A DNA stretch of 64,000 nucleotides from Glycomyces niveus (GCF_017592475.1 NZ_JAGFNP010000004.1:414046-478045), one strand, 5' to 3'; counted from the first letter of the stretch, positions 18,820 through 27,320 are shown. The notes: generated by a model from the letters alone, not told the origin. A program made the numbers and translations.

Positions 18820-19581
18820 CTAGGCGGCCTTCGTGCCGACGTAGGACTCGTAGCCTTCGGCTTCGAGCTTGTCGGCGAGTTCGGGGCCGCCCTCTTCGGC
18901 GATCTTGCCGTCGACGAAGACGTGGACGAAGTCGGGCTTCACGTACCGCAGGATGCGCGTGTAGTGCGTGATGAGCAGGACGCCCGGGTTGCTCGTGGCC
19001 TTGGCGTGGTTGATGCCCTCGGAGACGATGCGGAGGGCGTCGACGTCGAGGCCGGAGTCGGTCTCGTCGAGGATGGCCATCTTGGGCTTGAGCAACTCCA
19101 TCTGCAGAATCTCATGCCGCTTCTTCTCGCCGCCGGAGAATCCCTCGTTGACGTTGCGGTTGATGAACGCCTCGTCCATCTTCAGCTCGGCCATCGCGCC
19201 CTTGAGGTCCTTCATCCAGGTGCGGATCTTGGGGGCCTCGCCGTCGACGGCGGTCTTGGCGGTGCGCAGGAAGTTGGAGACCGAGACGCCGGGGACCTCG
19301 ACCGGGTACTGCATGGCGAGGAAGAGGCCGGCGCGGGCGCGCTCGTCGACGCTCATCTCGAGGACGTCTTCGCCGTCGAGGAGGACTTCGCCGCCGGTGA
19401 TCTCGTACTTCGGGTGCCCGGCCAGCGAGTAGGCCAGGGTCGACTTGCCGGAGCCGTTCGGTCCCATGATGGCATGGGTCTCGCCGGAGCTGATGGTGAG
19501 GTCGACGCCGTGCAGGATCGGCTTGGCGCCCTCGTCGGTGTTGACCGAGACGTGCAGGTCGCGGATCTCGAGCTTGCTCAT
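18820..19581 (-). CDS. sufC: Fe-S assembly ATPase SufC
   Basis: This 253-aa ABC-type ATPase drives the SufBCD scaffold. It has Walker A GPNGSGKST, signature FSGGEKKR, Walker B MAILDETDSGLD and the H-loop ITHYTRIL. No membrane part exists, as expected. Start ATG 19581 has AAGGAA 9 nt upstream; the open frame upstream is the Rieske gene read out of phase. Confidence 0.97.
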   Translation of the reverse strand: MSKLEIRDLHVSVNTDEGAKPILHGVDLTISSGETHAIMGPNGSGKSTLAYSLAGHPKYEITGGEVLLDGEDVLEMSVDERARAGLFLAMQYPVEVPGVSVSNFLRTAKTAVDGEAPKIRTWMKDLKGAMAELKMDEAFINRNVNEGFSGGEKKRHEILQMELLKPKMAILDETDSGLDVDALRIVSEGINHAKATSNPGVLLITHYTRILRYVKPDFVHVFVDGKIAEEGGPELADKLEAEGYESYVGTKAA

Positions 19582-19595
19582 GACTTCTGGTTCCT

Positions 19596-19946
19596 TCAGG
19601 CGTTTTCGGTGGTCTTGGGCTTGAGGCTGAGGTAGACGTCGCCGTCGCGGACCTCGATCGGGTAGGTCGGGACCGGCTCGGTGGCGGGCGGTCCGGACGG
19701 TTTGCCGGTGCGCAGGTCGAAGCTCGACCCGTGCAGCCAGCATTCGATCTGGCAGTCCTCGACGTCGCCTTCGGAGAGCGCCACGGCCGCGTGGGAGCAC
19801 TCGTCGTAGAGGGCGAACGCCTCCTCGCCCCGGCGCACGAGCACGATCGACGTGCCGTGGATGTCGGCCGCGACGGCCTCGCCCTCCGGCAGTTCGTCGA
19901 GCGCGCACACGCGCAGGAAATCGGGATCGGTCGCGGTTTCACTCAT
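19596..19946 (-). CDS. Rieske [2Fe-2S] ferredoxin (non-heme iron oxygenase ferredoxin type)
   Basis: This 116-aa single Rieske domain ligates [2Fe-2S] through C50-x-H52 and C69-x2-H72 (CSH and CWLH). There is no signal peptide or membrane segment, so it is a soluble ferredoxin of the NdoA/NirD type. It sits between sufD and sufC, a placement seen in other actinobacterial suf operons, and overlaps the sufD stop by 4 nt (ATGA). It may supply electrons or be a client for cluster assembly; its exact role is not established. Confidence 0.93.
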   Translation of the reverse strand: MSETATDPDFLRVCALDELPEGEAVAADIHGTSIVLVRRGEEAFALYDECSHAAVALSEGDVEDCQIECWLHGSSFDLRTGKPSGPPATEPVPTYPIEVRDGDVYLSLKPKTTENA

Positions 19947-21160
19947 GCTGTGGCACCGGCCTCGATGTCCTCGGGTGCGAGGAACTTGCCCGCGTCGAGG
20001 CGGGCGACGACGAGCTCGGTGAGCTCCTCGCGCAGGTCCTCGTCCGGGATCTTCTGGATGATCTCGTTGAAGAAGCCCTTGACGACCAGGCGGCGGGCCT
20101 CGGCCTCGGGGATGCCGCGCGACTGGAGGTAGAACAGGTGCTCCTCGTCGAAGCGGCCGGTCGCCGAGGCGTGGCCGGCGCCGACGATCTCGCCGGTCTC
20201 GATCTCCAGGTTGGGGACCGAGATGGCGCGGGCGCCGTCGGAGAGGACGAGGTTGCGGTTGATCTCGTACGTGTCGGTGCCGGTGGCGGCGTCCTGGATG
20301 AGGACGTCGCCGACCCACACGGTGCGCGCGGTGTCGCCCTGGAGGGCGCCGCGGTAGTTCACGTTCGAGTGGCAGTCGGGGACGGAGTGGTCCACGAGCT
20401 GGCGGTGCTCGAGGTGCTGCTCGGCGTCGGCGAAGTAGAGGCCGAAGGCGTCCACGGAGCCGCCGCGGCCGGCGTAGTCGACCGACAGGTACTGGCGGAC
20501 CAGGTCGCCGCCGAGCGTGACGGCGATGTGGTCGAGCTTGGCGTCGCGGCCGAGCCGGGCCTTCTGGTGCTCGACGTGGGTGGCCTCGCGGTCCCATTCG
20601 GCGACCGCGACGAGGCGCAGGTGGGCGCCGTCGCCGACCGAGATCTCGACGTTGTCGCCGAGGCGGGCCAGGCCGGTGTGCCGCACGATGAGCGTGACGT
20701 CGGCGTGGTGGCCGACCTCGATGTAGGTGTGGGCCCAGGTGGCGCCGTCGAGGCCGCCGCCGGTGACGTCGAGCCACACCGGCTCGGCGACCTGCGTCTC
20801 GGGCGCGACCGAGACGAGCAGGGCCTTCTCGGTCTTGGCCCAGGCGACCGCGCTCGGGCGGTCGAACGGGGTCAGGATCGAGCCGAGGCGCTTGTCGTCC
20901 TTGCCGACGGCTTCGGCGGTGACCCCCGCGGGCAGGCTGCGGATCGCGTACTCGGCGGCCTTGGCCGCCGGGGCGGTCTCGGTGTCGTCGAGCCCGGCGA
21001 GGCGCTTGACCGGCGTGTACCGCCAGTCCTCCTCGCGGCCGGTCAGGGCCGGGAAGTCCGCGGGCTCGAAGGAGCGCAGCAGCTGCGACTTGGTCTTCGG
21101 GGGCACCTCGCCGAGGCCGTGGGTGTGCGGCTTGGTGCCGGTGGCCAATTCGATGCTCAT
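19943..21160 (-). CDS. sufD: Fe-S cluster assembly protein SufD
   Basis: This 405-aa SUF scaffold subunit pairs with SufB and SufC. It has the REEDWRYTP motif near residue 60, the long beta-helix core and a C-terminal SATGRFDEEHLFYLQSRGIPEAEAR segment diagnostic of SufB/SufD. Length is usual for SufD. The gap to sufB is 33 nt. Confidence 0.96.
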   Translation of the reverse strand: MSIELATGTKPHTHGLGEVPPKTKSQLLRSFEPADFPALTGREEDWRYTPVKRLAGLDDTETAPAAKAAEYAIRSLPAGVTAEAVGKDDKRLGSILTPFDRPSAVAWAKTEKALLVSVAPETQVAEPVWLDVTGGGLDGATWAHTYIEVGHHADVTLIVRHTGLARLGDNVEISVGDGAHLRLVAVAEWDREATHVEHQKARLGRDAKLDHIAVTLGGDLVRQYLSVDYAGRGGSVDAFGLYFADAEQHLEHRQLVDHSVPDCHSNVNYRGALQGDTARTVWVGDVLIQDAATGTDTYEINRNLVLSDGARAISVPNLEIETGEIVGAGHASATGRFDEEHLFYLQSRGIPEAEARRLVVKGFFNEIIQKIPDEDLREELTELVVARLDAGKFLAPEDIEAGATA

Positions 21161-21193
21161 GAAATCTCTGGTTCCTAGTCCTAGCCGGGCCGC

Positions 21194-22627
21194 TTAACCG
21201 ACCGCGCCTTCCATTTGGAGCTCGATCAGGCGGTTGAGTTCCAGGGCGTACTCCATGGGGAGTTCCTTCGCGATGGGCTCGATGAAGCCGCGCACGATCA
21301 TCGCCGCCGCCTCGTCCTCGGTCAGGCCGCGGCTCATGAGGTAGAACATCTGGTCCTCGCCGATCTTGGAGACCGTGGCCTCGTGGCCCATGTCGACGTC
21401 GTCCTCGCGGATGTCGACGTACGGGTACGTGTCGGAGCGCGAGATGGTGTCGACCAGCAGCGCGTCGCACTTGACGGTGGACTTGGAGTGGTGCGACCCC
21501 TCGTTGACCTGCACGAGGCCGCGGTACGAGGTGCGCCCGCCGCCGCGCGAGATCGACTTCGACACGATGGTCGAGGAGGTGTTCGGGGCGGCGTGGGTCA
21601 TCTTCGCGCCCGTGTCCTGGTGCTGGCCCTCGCCGGCCATGGCGACCGACAGGACCTCGCCCTTGGCGTGCTCGCCGACCATGACCACGGCCGGGTACTT
21701 CATGGTGACCTTGGAGCCGAGGTTGCCGTCGACCCATTCCATGGTCGCGCCCTGCTCGGCGATCGCGCGCTTGGTGACCAGGTTGTAGACGTTCGACGAC
21801 CAGTTCTGGATCGTGGTGTAGCGGACGCGCGCGTCCTTCTTCACGATGATCTCGACGACCGCGGAGTGCAGCGAGTCCGAGGAGTACACCGGGGCGGTGC
21901 AGCCCTCGATGTAGTGCACGAACGAGCCCTCGTCGGCGATGATGAGCGTGCGCTCGAACTGACCCATGTTCTCGGTGTTGATCCGGAAGTAGGCCTGGAG
22001 CGGGATGTCGACGTGGACGCCCTTGGGCACGTAGATGAACGAGCCGCCCGACCAGGTCGCGGTGTTGAGCGAGGCGAACTTGTTGTCGCCCACCGGGATC
22101 ACGGAGCCGAAGTACTCCTTGAAGATCTCCGGGTGCTCGCGCAGGCCCGTGTCGGTGTCCATGAAGATGACGCCCTGCTGCTCCAGGTCCTCGCGGATGG
22201 AGTGGTAGAGCACCGTGGACTCGTACTGGGCGGCGACGCCGGAGACGAGCTGCTGGCGCTCGGCCTCGGGGATGCCCAGCTTGTCGTAGGTCTTCTTGAT
22301 GTCCTCGGGCAGGTCCTCCCAGGACTCCGCCTGGCGCTCGGAGGCCTCGACGTAGTACTTGATGTTGTCGAAGTCGATGCCGGACAGGTCGGCGCCCCAG
22401 TTGGGCATCGGCTTGCGGCCGAAGAGTTTGAGGCCCTTCAGTCGCAGGTCGAGCATCCACTCGGGTTCGTTCTTGCGCGCGGAGATGTCGCGGACGACCT
22501 CTTCGGTCAGACCGCGGCGCGCGTTCGCTCCGGCGGCGTCCGAGTCGGCCCAGCCGTACTCGTACCGCTCCAGGGAGGCGAGGGCCTCGGCCTGGCTCAG
22601 CGGTTCGCTCTTCTGCGTGTCGGTCAT
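21194..22627 (-). CDS. sufB: Fe-S cluster assembly protein SufB
   Basis: This 477-aa protein is the main scaffold on which the cluster forms. Typical segments are [34 protein letters not shown] and the C-terminal [29 protein letters not shown] 22627 is preferred over GTG 22639 since AAAGGTGAG lies upstream at better spacing and SufB proteins normally begin with a short tail. First structural gene after the regulator sufR. Confidence 0.97.
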   Translation of the reverse strand: MTDTQKSEPLSQAEALASLERYEYGWADSDAAGANARRGLTEEVVRDISARKNEPEWMLDLRLKGLKLFGRKPMPNWGADLSGIDFDNIKYYVEASERQAESWEDLPEDIKKTYDKLGIPEAERQQLVSGVAAQYESTVLYHSIREDLEQQGVIFMDTDTGLREHPEIFKEYFGSVIPVGDNKFASLNTATWSGGSFIYVPKGVHVDIPLQAYFRINTENMGQFERTLIIADEGSFVHYIEGCTAPVYSSDSLHSAVVEIIVKKDARVRYTTIQNWSSNVYNLVTKRAIAEQGATMEWVDGNLGSKVTMKYPAVVMVGEHAKGEVLSVAMAGEGQHQDTGAKMTHAAPNTSSTIVSKSISRGGGRTSYRGLVQVNEGSHHSKSTVKCDALLVDTISRSDTYPYVDIREDDVDMGHEATVSKIGEDQMFYLMSRGLTEDEAAAMIVRGFIEPIAKELPMEYALELNRLIELQMEGAVG

Positions 22628-22654
22628 CTCAAGTCTCACCTTTGACCTGTCGGG

Positions 22655-23392
22655 TTATCGGTCTGCGCGTTCGGGGTCGGGCAGCGGCACCGGGCCGCGT
22701 CCACCGTCGGCGCCCGCGGCCCGCAGGCCGCGGTTCGTGCCGGGCACGTGGGTGGTGCACACCCCGTCCCCGTTGGCGATCGTGGCCAGCCGCTGGACGT
22801 GGACGCCCAGCAGGCGGCTGATCACCCGCGTCTCCGCCTCGCACAGCTGCGGGAACTCCGCGGCCACGCCCGCCACCGGGCAGTGGTGCTGGCAGATCTG
22901 CCCGCCCGTCGCGATGACCGACGCCGTGGCGGCGTAGCCCTCGCCTGACATGGCGGTGGCCAGCGCCTGCGCGCGGGCCATCGAGTCGTCCGAGTCGACC
23001 GCGTCCATGGCGGCCCGGCAGCGGGCCTCCAGGCGTGCGACCTGCTCGGCCGCGAAGCCGCCGACGGCGTCTTCGCCCTCGAAGCGGCGGATCCAGCGCA
23101 GCGCCTCCATCGCGAGGTCGTCGTAGGTGTGGCCGAAGGAGGTGCGGGCGGCGGGAGTGAGCTGGTAGCTCCTGGCGGGCCGTCCGCGTCCGGCGGTCTT
23201 GACCACGCGGGTCTCGACCTGGCCTTCGGCCTCCATCGCGTCGAGATGGCGGCGGGTGGCGGTGGCGGTGATGCCGAGTTCCTGCGCGAGGTCGGCGGCC
23301 GTGGCGTGGCCGCGTTCGAGCAGCAGACGGGTCACTCGGCGGCGGGTGTCCCCGTCCGTCGAGTGGCTGGTCGCCCTCGTCACCATTTCCAC
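22655..23392 (-). CDS. sufR: SufR-like Fe-S sensing transcriptional repressor
   Basis: This protein of about 245 aa has an N-terminal winged helix-turn-helix (RRVTRLLLERGHATAADLAQELGITATATRRHLD) and a C-terminal sensor part with conserved cysteines: CQHHCPVAG, CEAET and a later GVCTTH. That pattern fits the [4Fe-4S] ligands of SufR. It heads the suf operon, as in mycobacteria. The start is uncertain: GTG 23392 lies 7 nt after a TAACAT box (leaderless), and ATG 23386 is two codons later. The upstream sequence carries an imperfect AAGTAA/TTACCTT inverted repeat that could be its operator. Confidence 0.88.
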   Translation of the reverse strand: MEMVTRATSHSTDGDTRRRVTRLLLERGHATAADLAQELGITATATRRHLDAMEAEGQVETRVVKTAGRGRPARSYQLTPAARTSFGHTYDDLAMEALRWIRRFEGEDAVGGFAAEQVARLEARCRAAMDAVDSDDSMARAQALATAMSGEGYAATASVIATGGQICQHHCPVAGVAAEFPQLCEAETRVISRLLGVHVQRLATIANGDGVCTTHVPGTNRGLRAAGADGGRGPVPLPDPERADR

Positions 23393-23399
23393 AAGGTAA

Positions 23400-23405
23400 A
23401 TGTTA
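23400..23405 (-). promoter_or_regulatory. Candidate suf operon -10 box
   Basis: TAACAT (23405-23400) fits TAnnnT and is followed by 7 nt and GTG 23392. It lies inside an AT-rich imperfect inverted repeat (about 23393-23410), which suggests overlap of promoter and SufR operator. Confidence 0.4.
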
Positions 23406-23551
23406 CTTAATTCGTCGTGGCACGTCGAGATGGCCAGTCGTGAGACGGGGCACGCAGGTTTGCCTAACCTCACACACCCCGGGGGTCGCTCCAGCCCACA
23501 CCGCGAGACCCGGCGGGCAGCGACGCAGGGTCGCAGGGCTAAATTCGCGGC

Positions 23552-24541
23552 GTGAACCTGTTGCAGCGGTGGTTTAGCAGGCCTGGCGCGGTGCGCCGAT
23601 GGGCGCTCGCTAGCGTGGTCGCGAACGTCGGCATCATCGTGACCGGCGGCGCGGTGCGGCTGACCGAGTCGGGCCTGGGCTGCCCGGAGTGGCCCAAGTG
23701 CACCGCGGATTCGCTGGTGGCGACCCCGGAGATGGGGATCTACGGCGCGATCGAGTTCGGGAACCGGGTCCTGACCTGGGTGCTCGTGGCGATCGCGGTG
23801 GGCGCGTTCCTGGCGGCGTGGCGGCGGGTGCCGAAGCGTTCCTCGCTGGTCAAGTTGGCGTTCGGCGCGTGCCTCTATGTCCCGGTTCAGGCGATTCTGG
23901 GCGGTATCACGGTCTGGACGGGCCTGAACCCGTGGGTCGTGGGCGCGCACTTCCTCGCGTCGATCCCGCTCGTGGCGCTCTCGGTGGCGCTGTACGTGCG
24001 CTCGGGCGAGCCCGACGGCGAGATCGTGCCGCTGGTCCCCCACCCGGTGCGGCTTCTTGCCCGCGGCCTGGTGGGCGTGGCGTTCGCGGTGATCGTGCTC
24101 GGCGTGGTCGTGACCGGCTCCGGCCCGCATGCGGGCGACGCGGAGACGCCGCGCAACGGCCTCGACCCGGCCCTGATGTCGCAGCTGCACGCCGATCTGG
24201 TGTGGTTGCTGCTGGGCATGACCATCGCGCTGATCGCGGCGCTGCACGCGGTCAAGGCGCCTGCGAATGCGGTCCGCGCGGCGTACACGCTGCTGGTGGT
24301 CGAGCTCCTGCAGGGCGTCATCGGATATACGCAGTACTACCTGGACCTGCCCGTACTCCTCGTCGGCCTCCACATGCTCGGCGCGGGCGTGCTGTGGGTC
24401 GCCGCGGTGCTGGTGCCCTTCAGCCTCCGCAAGCGCGAGCCGCACGCCGATGCGGTGCCGCTGCACTACGAGATCCACGGCGACCGCGAAGGCGACCGCA
24501 TCGTGGAGAAGTCGGCGGTGGAGGAAGCGCCGGTCGCCTAG
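23552..24541 (+). CDS. ctaA: Heme A synthase CtaA
   Basis: This 329-aa COX15/CtaA membrane protein converts heme O to heme A for cytochrome c oxidase. It has about eight hydrophobic segments and the LTESGLGCPEWPKC motif, including the conserved loop cysteine pair (Cys44 and Cys50 region). Conserved heme-ligand histidines occur in GAHFLAS, SQLHADLVW and GLHMLGAG. Start GTG 23552 follows a TAAATT box by 6 nt without a Shine-Dalgarno, so it is probably leaderless. Its partner ctaB is 27 kb away. Confidence 0.95.
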   Translation: MNLLQRWFSRPGAVRRWALASVVANVGIIVTGGAVRLTESGLGCPEWPKCTADSLVATPEMGIYGAIEFGNRVLTWVLVAIAVGAFLAAWRRVPKRSSLVKLAFGACLYVPVQAILGGITVWTGLNPWVVGAHFLASIPLVALSVALYVRSGEPDGEIVPLVPHPVRLLARGLVGVAFAVIVLGVVVTGSGPHAGDAETPRNGLDPALMSQLHADLVWLLLGMTIALIAALHAVKAPANAVRAAYTLLVVELLQGVIGYTQYYLDLPVLLVGLHMLGAGVLWVAAVLVPFSLRKREPHADAVPLHYEIHGDREGDRIVEKSAVEEAPVA

Positions 24542-24552
24542 TCGATTCGTGG

Positions 24553-24582
24553 AGCGGCCCCGGGTTTTCGCCCGGGGCCGCT
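24553..24582. terminator. Bidirectional terminator between ctaA and the MerR gene
   Basis: A perfect 12-bp stem (24553-24564 with 24571-24582) with a TTTTCG loop lies between two convergent stop codons (24541 and 24589). Confidence 0.8.
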
Positions 24583-24588
24583 TCGCGT

Positions 24589-25062
24589 TCACTCGATCGA
24601 ATCGGGGCCGGCCTCGCCGCCGTAGGTGGCGATCTTGAACTCGGTGGCGGCGAGGGAGAGGGTGAGTTCGCGGATGCGGCGGCGGATGGTGTCGCGGTGC
24701 TCGATGAGCATGTCGAGGCGTTCGGGGACGGTGGCGTCGCCGGCGTCGACCAGGTCGACGTAGTGCGCGAGGTCGCGCATCGGCATGCCGGACAAGCGCA
24801 TCCGGGTCAGGAAGACGAGGCGGCGGACGGCGGCGGCGTCGTAGACGCGGTGGCCGAGGCCGTCTCGGGTGACCGTGACGAGGCCTTCGCGCTCGTAGTA
24901 GCGCAGGGTGTGCGCCGAGACGTCCAGGAGGTCGGCGACCTCGGCGATGGTCATCGCCTCGGCGGTCGGACCCGGGTCGGTGAGGCGGCGGATCGCCTCG
25001 AAGGAGACCGGGTCGTCGCCGATGGCCTCGAGCGCCCGCGTCAGCAGATCGTCGGTGGACAT
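24589..25062 (-). CDS. MerR family transcriptional regulator
   Basis: This 157-aa regulator has a MerR winged helix (MTIAEVADLLDVSAHTLRYYEREGL at about 37-61) preceded by a 36-residue N-terminal extension, and a C-terminal coiled-coil helix. No metal-binding cysteines are present, so a metal sensor role is unlikely. It starts 9 nt after the SDR gene stop and is probably co-transcribed with it. The promoter ahead of the SDR gene has the 19-bp spacer and inner palindrome typical of MerR targets, so it likely controls this operon. Confidence 0.92.
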   Translation of the reverse strand: MSTDDLLTRALEAIGDDPVSFEAIRRLTDPGPTAEAMTIAEVADLLDVSAHTLRYYEREGLVTVTRDGLGHRVYDAAAVRRLVFLTRMRLSGMPMRDLAHYVDLVDAGDATVPERLDMLIEHRDTIRRRIRELTLSLAATEFKIATYGGEAGPDSIE

Positions 25063-25071
25063 GCCGCAAAC

Positions 25072-25920
25072 CTAGACGGGCCGGACCGAGGGCGCCATGC
25101 CTTCGAAGTCGGCGCTGCGGGCGAGGTCGGCGAGGCGTTCGATCTCGTCGAGGCCGCGCCGGTGCGCGGCGTAGAGGCGTGCGACCGCTTCGGCGCCCAG
25201 CGGGAGGCGCAGCGGCAGGTCCTCGCCTGCGACCAGATCCGTGATGATGCGGGCGGCCTTGCCGGGGTCGCCTTCCTGGCGGCCGTCGACCCCGGCCATG
25301 TCGGCGCGGACCGCGGCGAGGGTGTCGCCGTAGACGGCGTCGGCCTCCGTGAACTCGAGCGCGCCGTGGAAGCCGGTGCGGAAGCGGCTGGGCTCGACGA
25401 TCATGACGCGCACGCCGAACGGGGCGACCTCGCCGGCGAGGGACTCCGACCAGCCTTCGAGGGCGAACTTGGAGGCGGAGTAGGCCGAGACGCCGGGGAA
25501 CGAGATGCGGCCGCCCTGGCTGCTCATCTGGATGATCGTGCCGCTCCCTTGCGCGCGCATGGAGGGGAGGGCGGCGCGGACGAGCGCGGCGGGACCGAAG
25601 AGGTGCAGGGCCATGAGGTCGCGCAGCTGCGCGTCGCCGACCTCTTCGACGGCGCCGACGACGGCGCGGCCGGCGTTGTTGACCAGGACGTCGATGCGGC
25701 CGAAGCGGTCGAGCGCGGCCTGGACGAGACCCGGGGCGGCCTCGGTGTCGGTCACGTCGTGGGCGACGGCGGCGAAGCCGGGGTGGGCGGTGGCCAGGTC
25801 GGCGACGGTCTCGGGGTCGCGGACCGCGGCGAGTACATTGTGGCCGTTGGCGAGTGCGGCGAGGGCGAGGGAGCGGCCGAGGCCGCGGGAAGCGCCGGTG
25901 ATGATCCAGGTCGTTGTCAT
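25072..25920 (-). CDS. Short-chain dehydrogenase/reductase
   Basis: This 282-aa classical SDR has the cofactor motif TGASRGLG at residues 8-15, DV at 55-56 and NNAG at 81-84. The catalytic set is Ser133/134, Tyr147 and Lys151 (YSASK). The R34 region suggests NADP(H) preference, as an inference. The substrate is unknown. It is the first gene of a two-gene unit with the MerR regulator and appears leaderless (TAGCGT-N7-ATG). Confidence 0.93.
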   Translation of the reverse strand: MTTTWIITGASRGLGRSLALAALANGHNVLAAVRDPETVADLATAHPGFAAVAHDVTDTEAAPGLVQAALDRFGRIDVLVNNAGRAVVGAVEEVGDAQLRDLMALHLFGPAALVRAALPSMRAQGSGTIIQMSSQGGRISFPGVSAYSASKFALEGWSESLAGEVAPFGVRVMIVEPSRFRTGFHGALEFTEADAVYGDTLAAVRADMAGVDGRQEGDPGKAARIITDLVAGEDLPLRLPLGAEAVARLYAAHRRGLDEIERLADLARSADFEGMAPSVRPV

Positions 25921-25927
25921 GGGCCCG

Positions 25928-25958
25928 ACGCTATGGCTTCGAGTGCGCTCGAACGCAA
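25928..25958 (-). promoter_or_regulatory. MerR-type promoter of the SDR-merR operon
   Basis: A -35-like TTGCGT (25958-25953) and a -10 TAGCGT (25933-25928) are separated by 19 nt, longer than the 17-18 nt norm. The perfect inverted repeat TTCGAG-CGCA-CTCGAA (25938-25953) fills the spacer. This is the classic architecture activated by MerR proteins by DNA untwisting. The ATG of the SDR follows 7 nt after the -10. Confidence 0.7.
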
Positions 25959-26084
25959 ACGAGCGTGGCCGGGGTCACCCGTGGGGCCGCCGCGGGCCGT
26001 CGCGAGGGCGTTCCGGGTTTCCCGGATACCCACCCGTTCCCACCTGCACCACTACCAGCGAAAAGGACACTGTCCCACAGGGGT

Positions 26085-26176
26085 ACGACACGGCCCCGGG
26101 CCGCAGGCCGGGGCCGTTCGATGGCCGGGGACGACACGGCCTCGGGCCGCAGCCAGGAGGCGTTCGATGGCCGGGG
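26085..26176. repeat. Two-copy 46-bp tandem direct repeat
   Basis: Unit 1 is 26085-26130 and unit 2 is 26131-26176; both start ACGACACGGCC and end TTCGATGGCCGGGG, with five differences in 46 positions. Unit 1 forms a 10-bp hairpin (ACGGCCCCGG with CCGGGGCCGT); in unit 2 the substitutions break this stem. The copy next to unit 1 also reads GTGTCGTAC on the minus strand, the same half-site found in the DUF4132 promoters. Confidence 0.75.
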
Positions 26177-26213
26177 GCGCGGCGCAATCCGGGGCGCGGC
26201 GGCGCGGACCCCA

Positions 26214-26219
26214 TAGAAT
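26214..26219 (+). promoter_or_regulatory. Candidate -10 box, ADP-ribosylglycohydrolase gene
   Basis: TAGAAT matches the TAnnnT consensus well and is followed by 6 nt and the GTG start at 26226, so a leaderless message is likely. Confidence 0.5.
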
Positions 26220-26225
26220 CCCCGT

Positions 26226-27194
26226 GTGACTCAAGCGATCACGCGGCACGACCGCGTCCTCGGATGCCTCGTCGGCGGGGCGGTCGGCGACGCCCTCGGC
26301 TACCAGGTCGAATTCACTCCTTGGGATCGAATCGAAGCGAGCTGGGGTCCGGCCGGCGTGACCGAACTGCGCAACAACCAGATCTCCGACGACACCCAGA
26401 TGACGCTCTTCACCGTCGAAGGCCTGCTCCTCGGGACGGACGGCGGCAGCGAAGAGGACCGCGTCGAGCAGATCCGCCTCGCGTACCTGCGCTGGCTCAC
26501 GACCCAGCGGGAGCCGATGCCGCCCTTGGGATCCGAGGGCCTCGCCGCGCAGCCGTGGCTCTACTCGCGCCGCGCGCCCGGCAACGCCTGCGTCTCCGGC
26601 CTGCGCGACGGCGGGCGGCCCGGCGTCAACCCGAACTCCAAGGGCTGCGGCACCGTCATGCGCTCGGCCCCGTTCGGACTCCACTTCGGACCCGATGAGG
26701 CGTACGCCTTCGCCGAGCGGTGCTCCCAGATGACCCACGGCCACCCGACCGCCGGAGCCTCGGCCGGGGCGTTCGCGATGATCGTGGCGCACTTGATGAA
26801 CGGCGAGACGCCGCAGCGCGCCGTCTCCGCCGCCCTGCTCCACCTCCGCGGCGGCATCGACCGCTCCGAGACCGCCGACGCCCTCCAGCAGGCCTTCAAA
26901 CTCGCCGGCAACATCCCGCCCGGACCCAACACCTGCGCCCCGCTCGGCGAAGGCTGGGTCGCCGAAGAGGCCCTGGCCATCGCCGTCTACTGCTTCCTCG
27001 GCACCGACGACGTCCGCAAGGGACTCACCGCCGCCGTCAGCCACAGCGGCGACTCCGACTCCACCGGCGCGATCCTCGGCAACCTCTACGGCGCGGCCTA
27101 CGGCCACGCGGCCCTGCCGAAGGAGTGGGCCTCCCAAGTGGAGGGCCGCGAAGTCATCCACGCCTTGGCGAACCTGATGGAACCCGTTGCCTGA
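26226..27194 (+). CDS. ADP-ribosylglycohydrolase family protein
   Basis: This 322-aa protein is of the DraG/ARH fold, which removes ADP-ribose from modified proteins or nucleic acids with two Mg2+ ions. It shows GCLVGGAVGDALG near residue 13, the metal-binding SDDTQMT near residue 54 and the second metal motif HSGDSDSTGAILGN near residue 278, all intact. The target is unknown. Start GTG 26226 has no Shine-Dalgarno. A downstream hairpin separates it from the convergent malic enzyme. Confidence 0.94.
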   Translation: MTQAITRHDRVLGCLVGGAVGDALGYQVEFTPWDRIEASWGPAGVTELRNNQISDDTQMTLFTVEGLLLGTDGGSEEDRVEQIRLAYLRWLTTQREPMPPLGSEGLAAQPWLYSRRAPGNACVSGLRDGGRPGVNPNSKGCGTVMRSAPFGLHFGPDEAYAFAERCSQMTHGHPTAGASAGAFAMIVAHLMNGETPQRAVSAALLHLRGGIDRSETADALQQAFKLAGNIPPGPNTCAPLGEGWVAEEALAIAVYCFLGTDDVRKGLTAAVSHSGDSDSTGAILGNLYGAAYGHAALPKEWASQVEGREVIHALANLMEPVA

Positions 27195-27320
27195 GCCCGG
27201 AACCGGCGGATGACGGACCGGGCGCGGCACCCGGGGGTCCTCTCGCTGGGCAGCACGGTGGTCCCCCCGTCTTCGCATTGTCCCCTTTCGGAGCGGTACG
27301 TGGCTGCCTCGCAACACGAA

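Larger units (their letters stand above)
25921..26225. other. 305-bp divergent intergenic region
   Basis: No gene is seen. The region holds the MerR-type promoter (25928-25958), a 46-bp tandem repeat (26085-26176) and the candidate -10 of the ADP-ribosylglycohydrolase gene (26214-26219). Short open frames on both strands are Arg/Pro-rich and unsupported. Confidence 0.6.

Noticed and set aside
26085..26176. Tandem repeat as a minimal CRISPR array or as a damage promoter
   Set aside because: Only two copies with no unique spacer between them, so not CRISPR. The GTGTCGTAC half-site has no TAnnnT at 8 nt, so it is not a complete RecA-NDp promoter.
26226..27194. ADP-ribosylglycohydrolase as a functional part of the DUF4132 locus (through a WGR/PARP-like link)
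   Set aside because: No WGR domain was found in any of the five DUF4132 proteins, and malic enzyme plus a terminator separate the gene from the locus.
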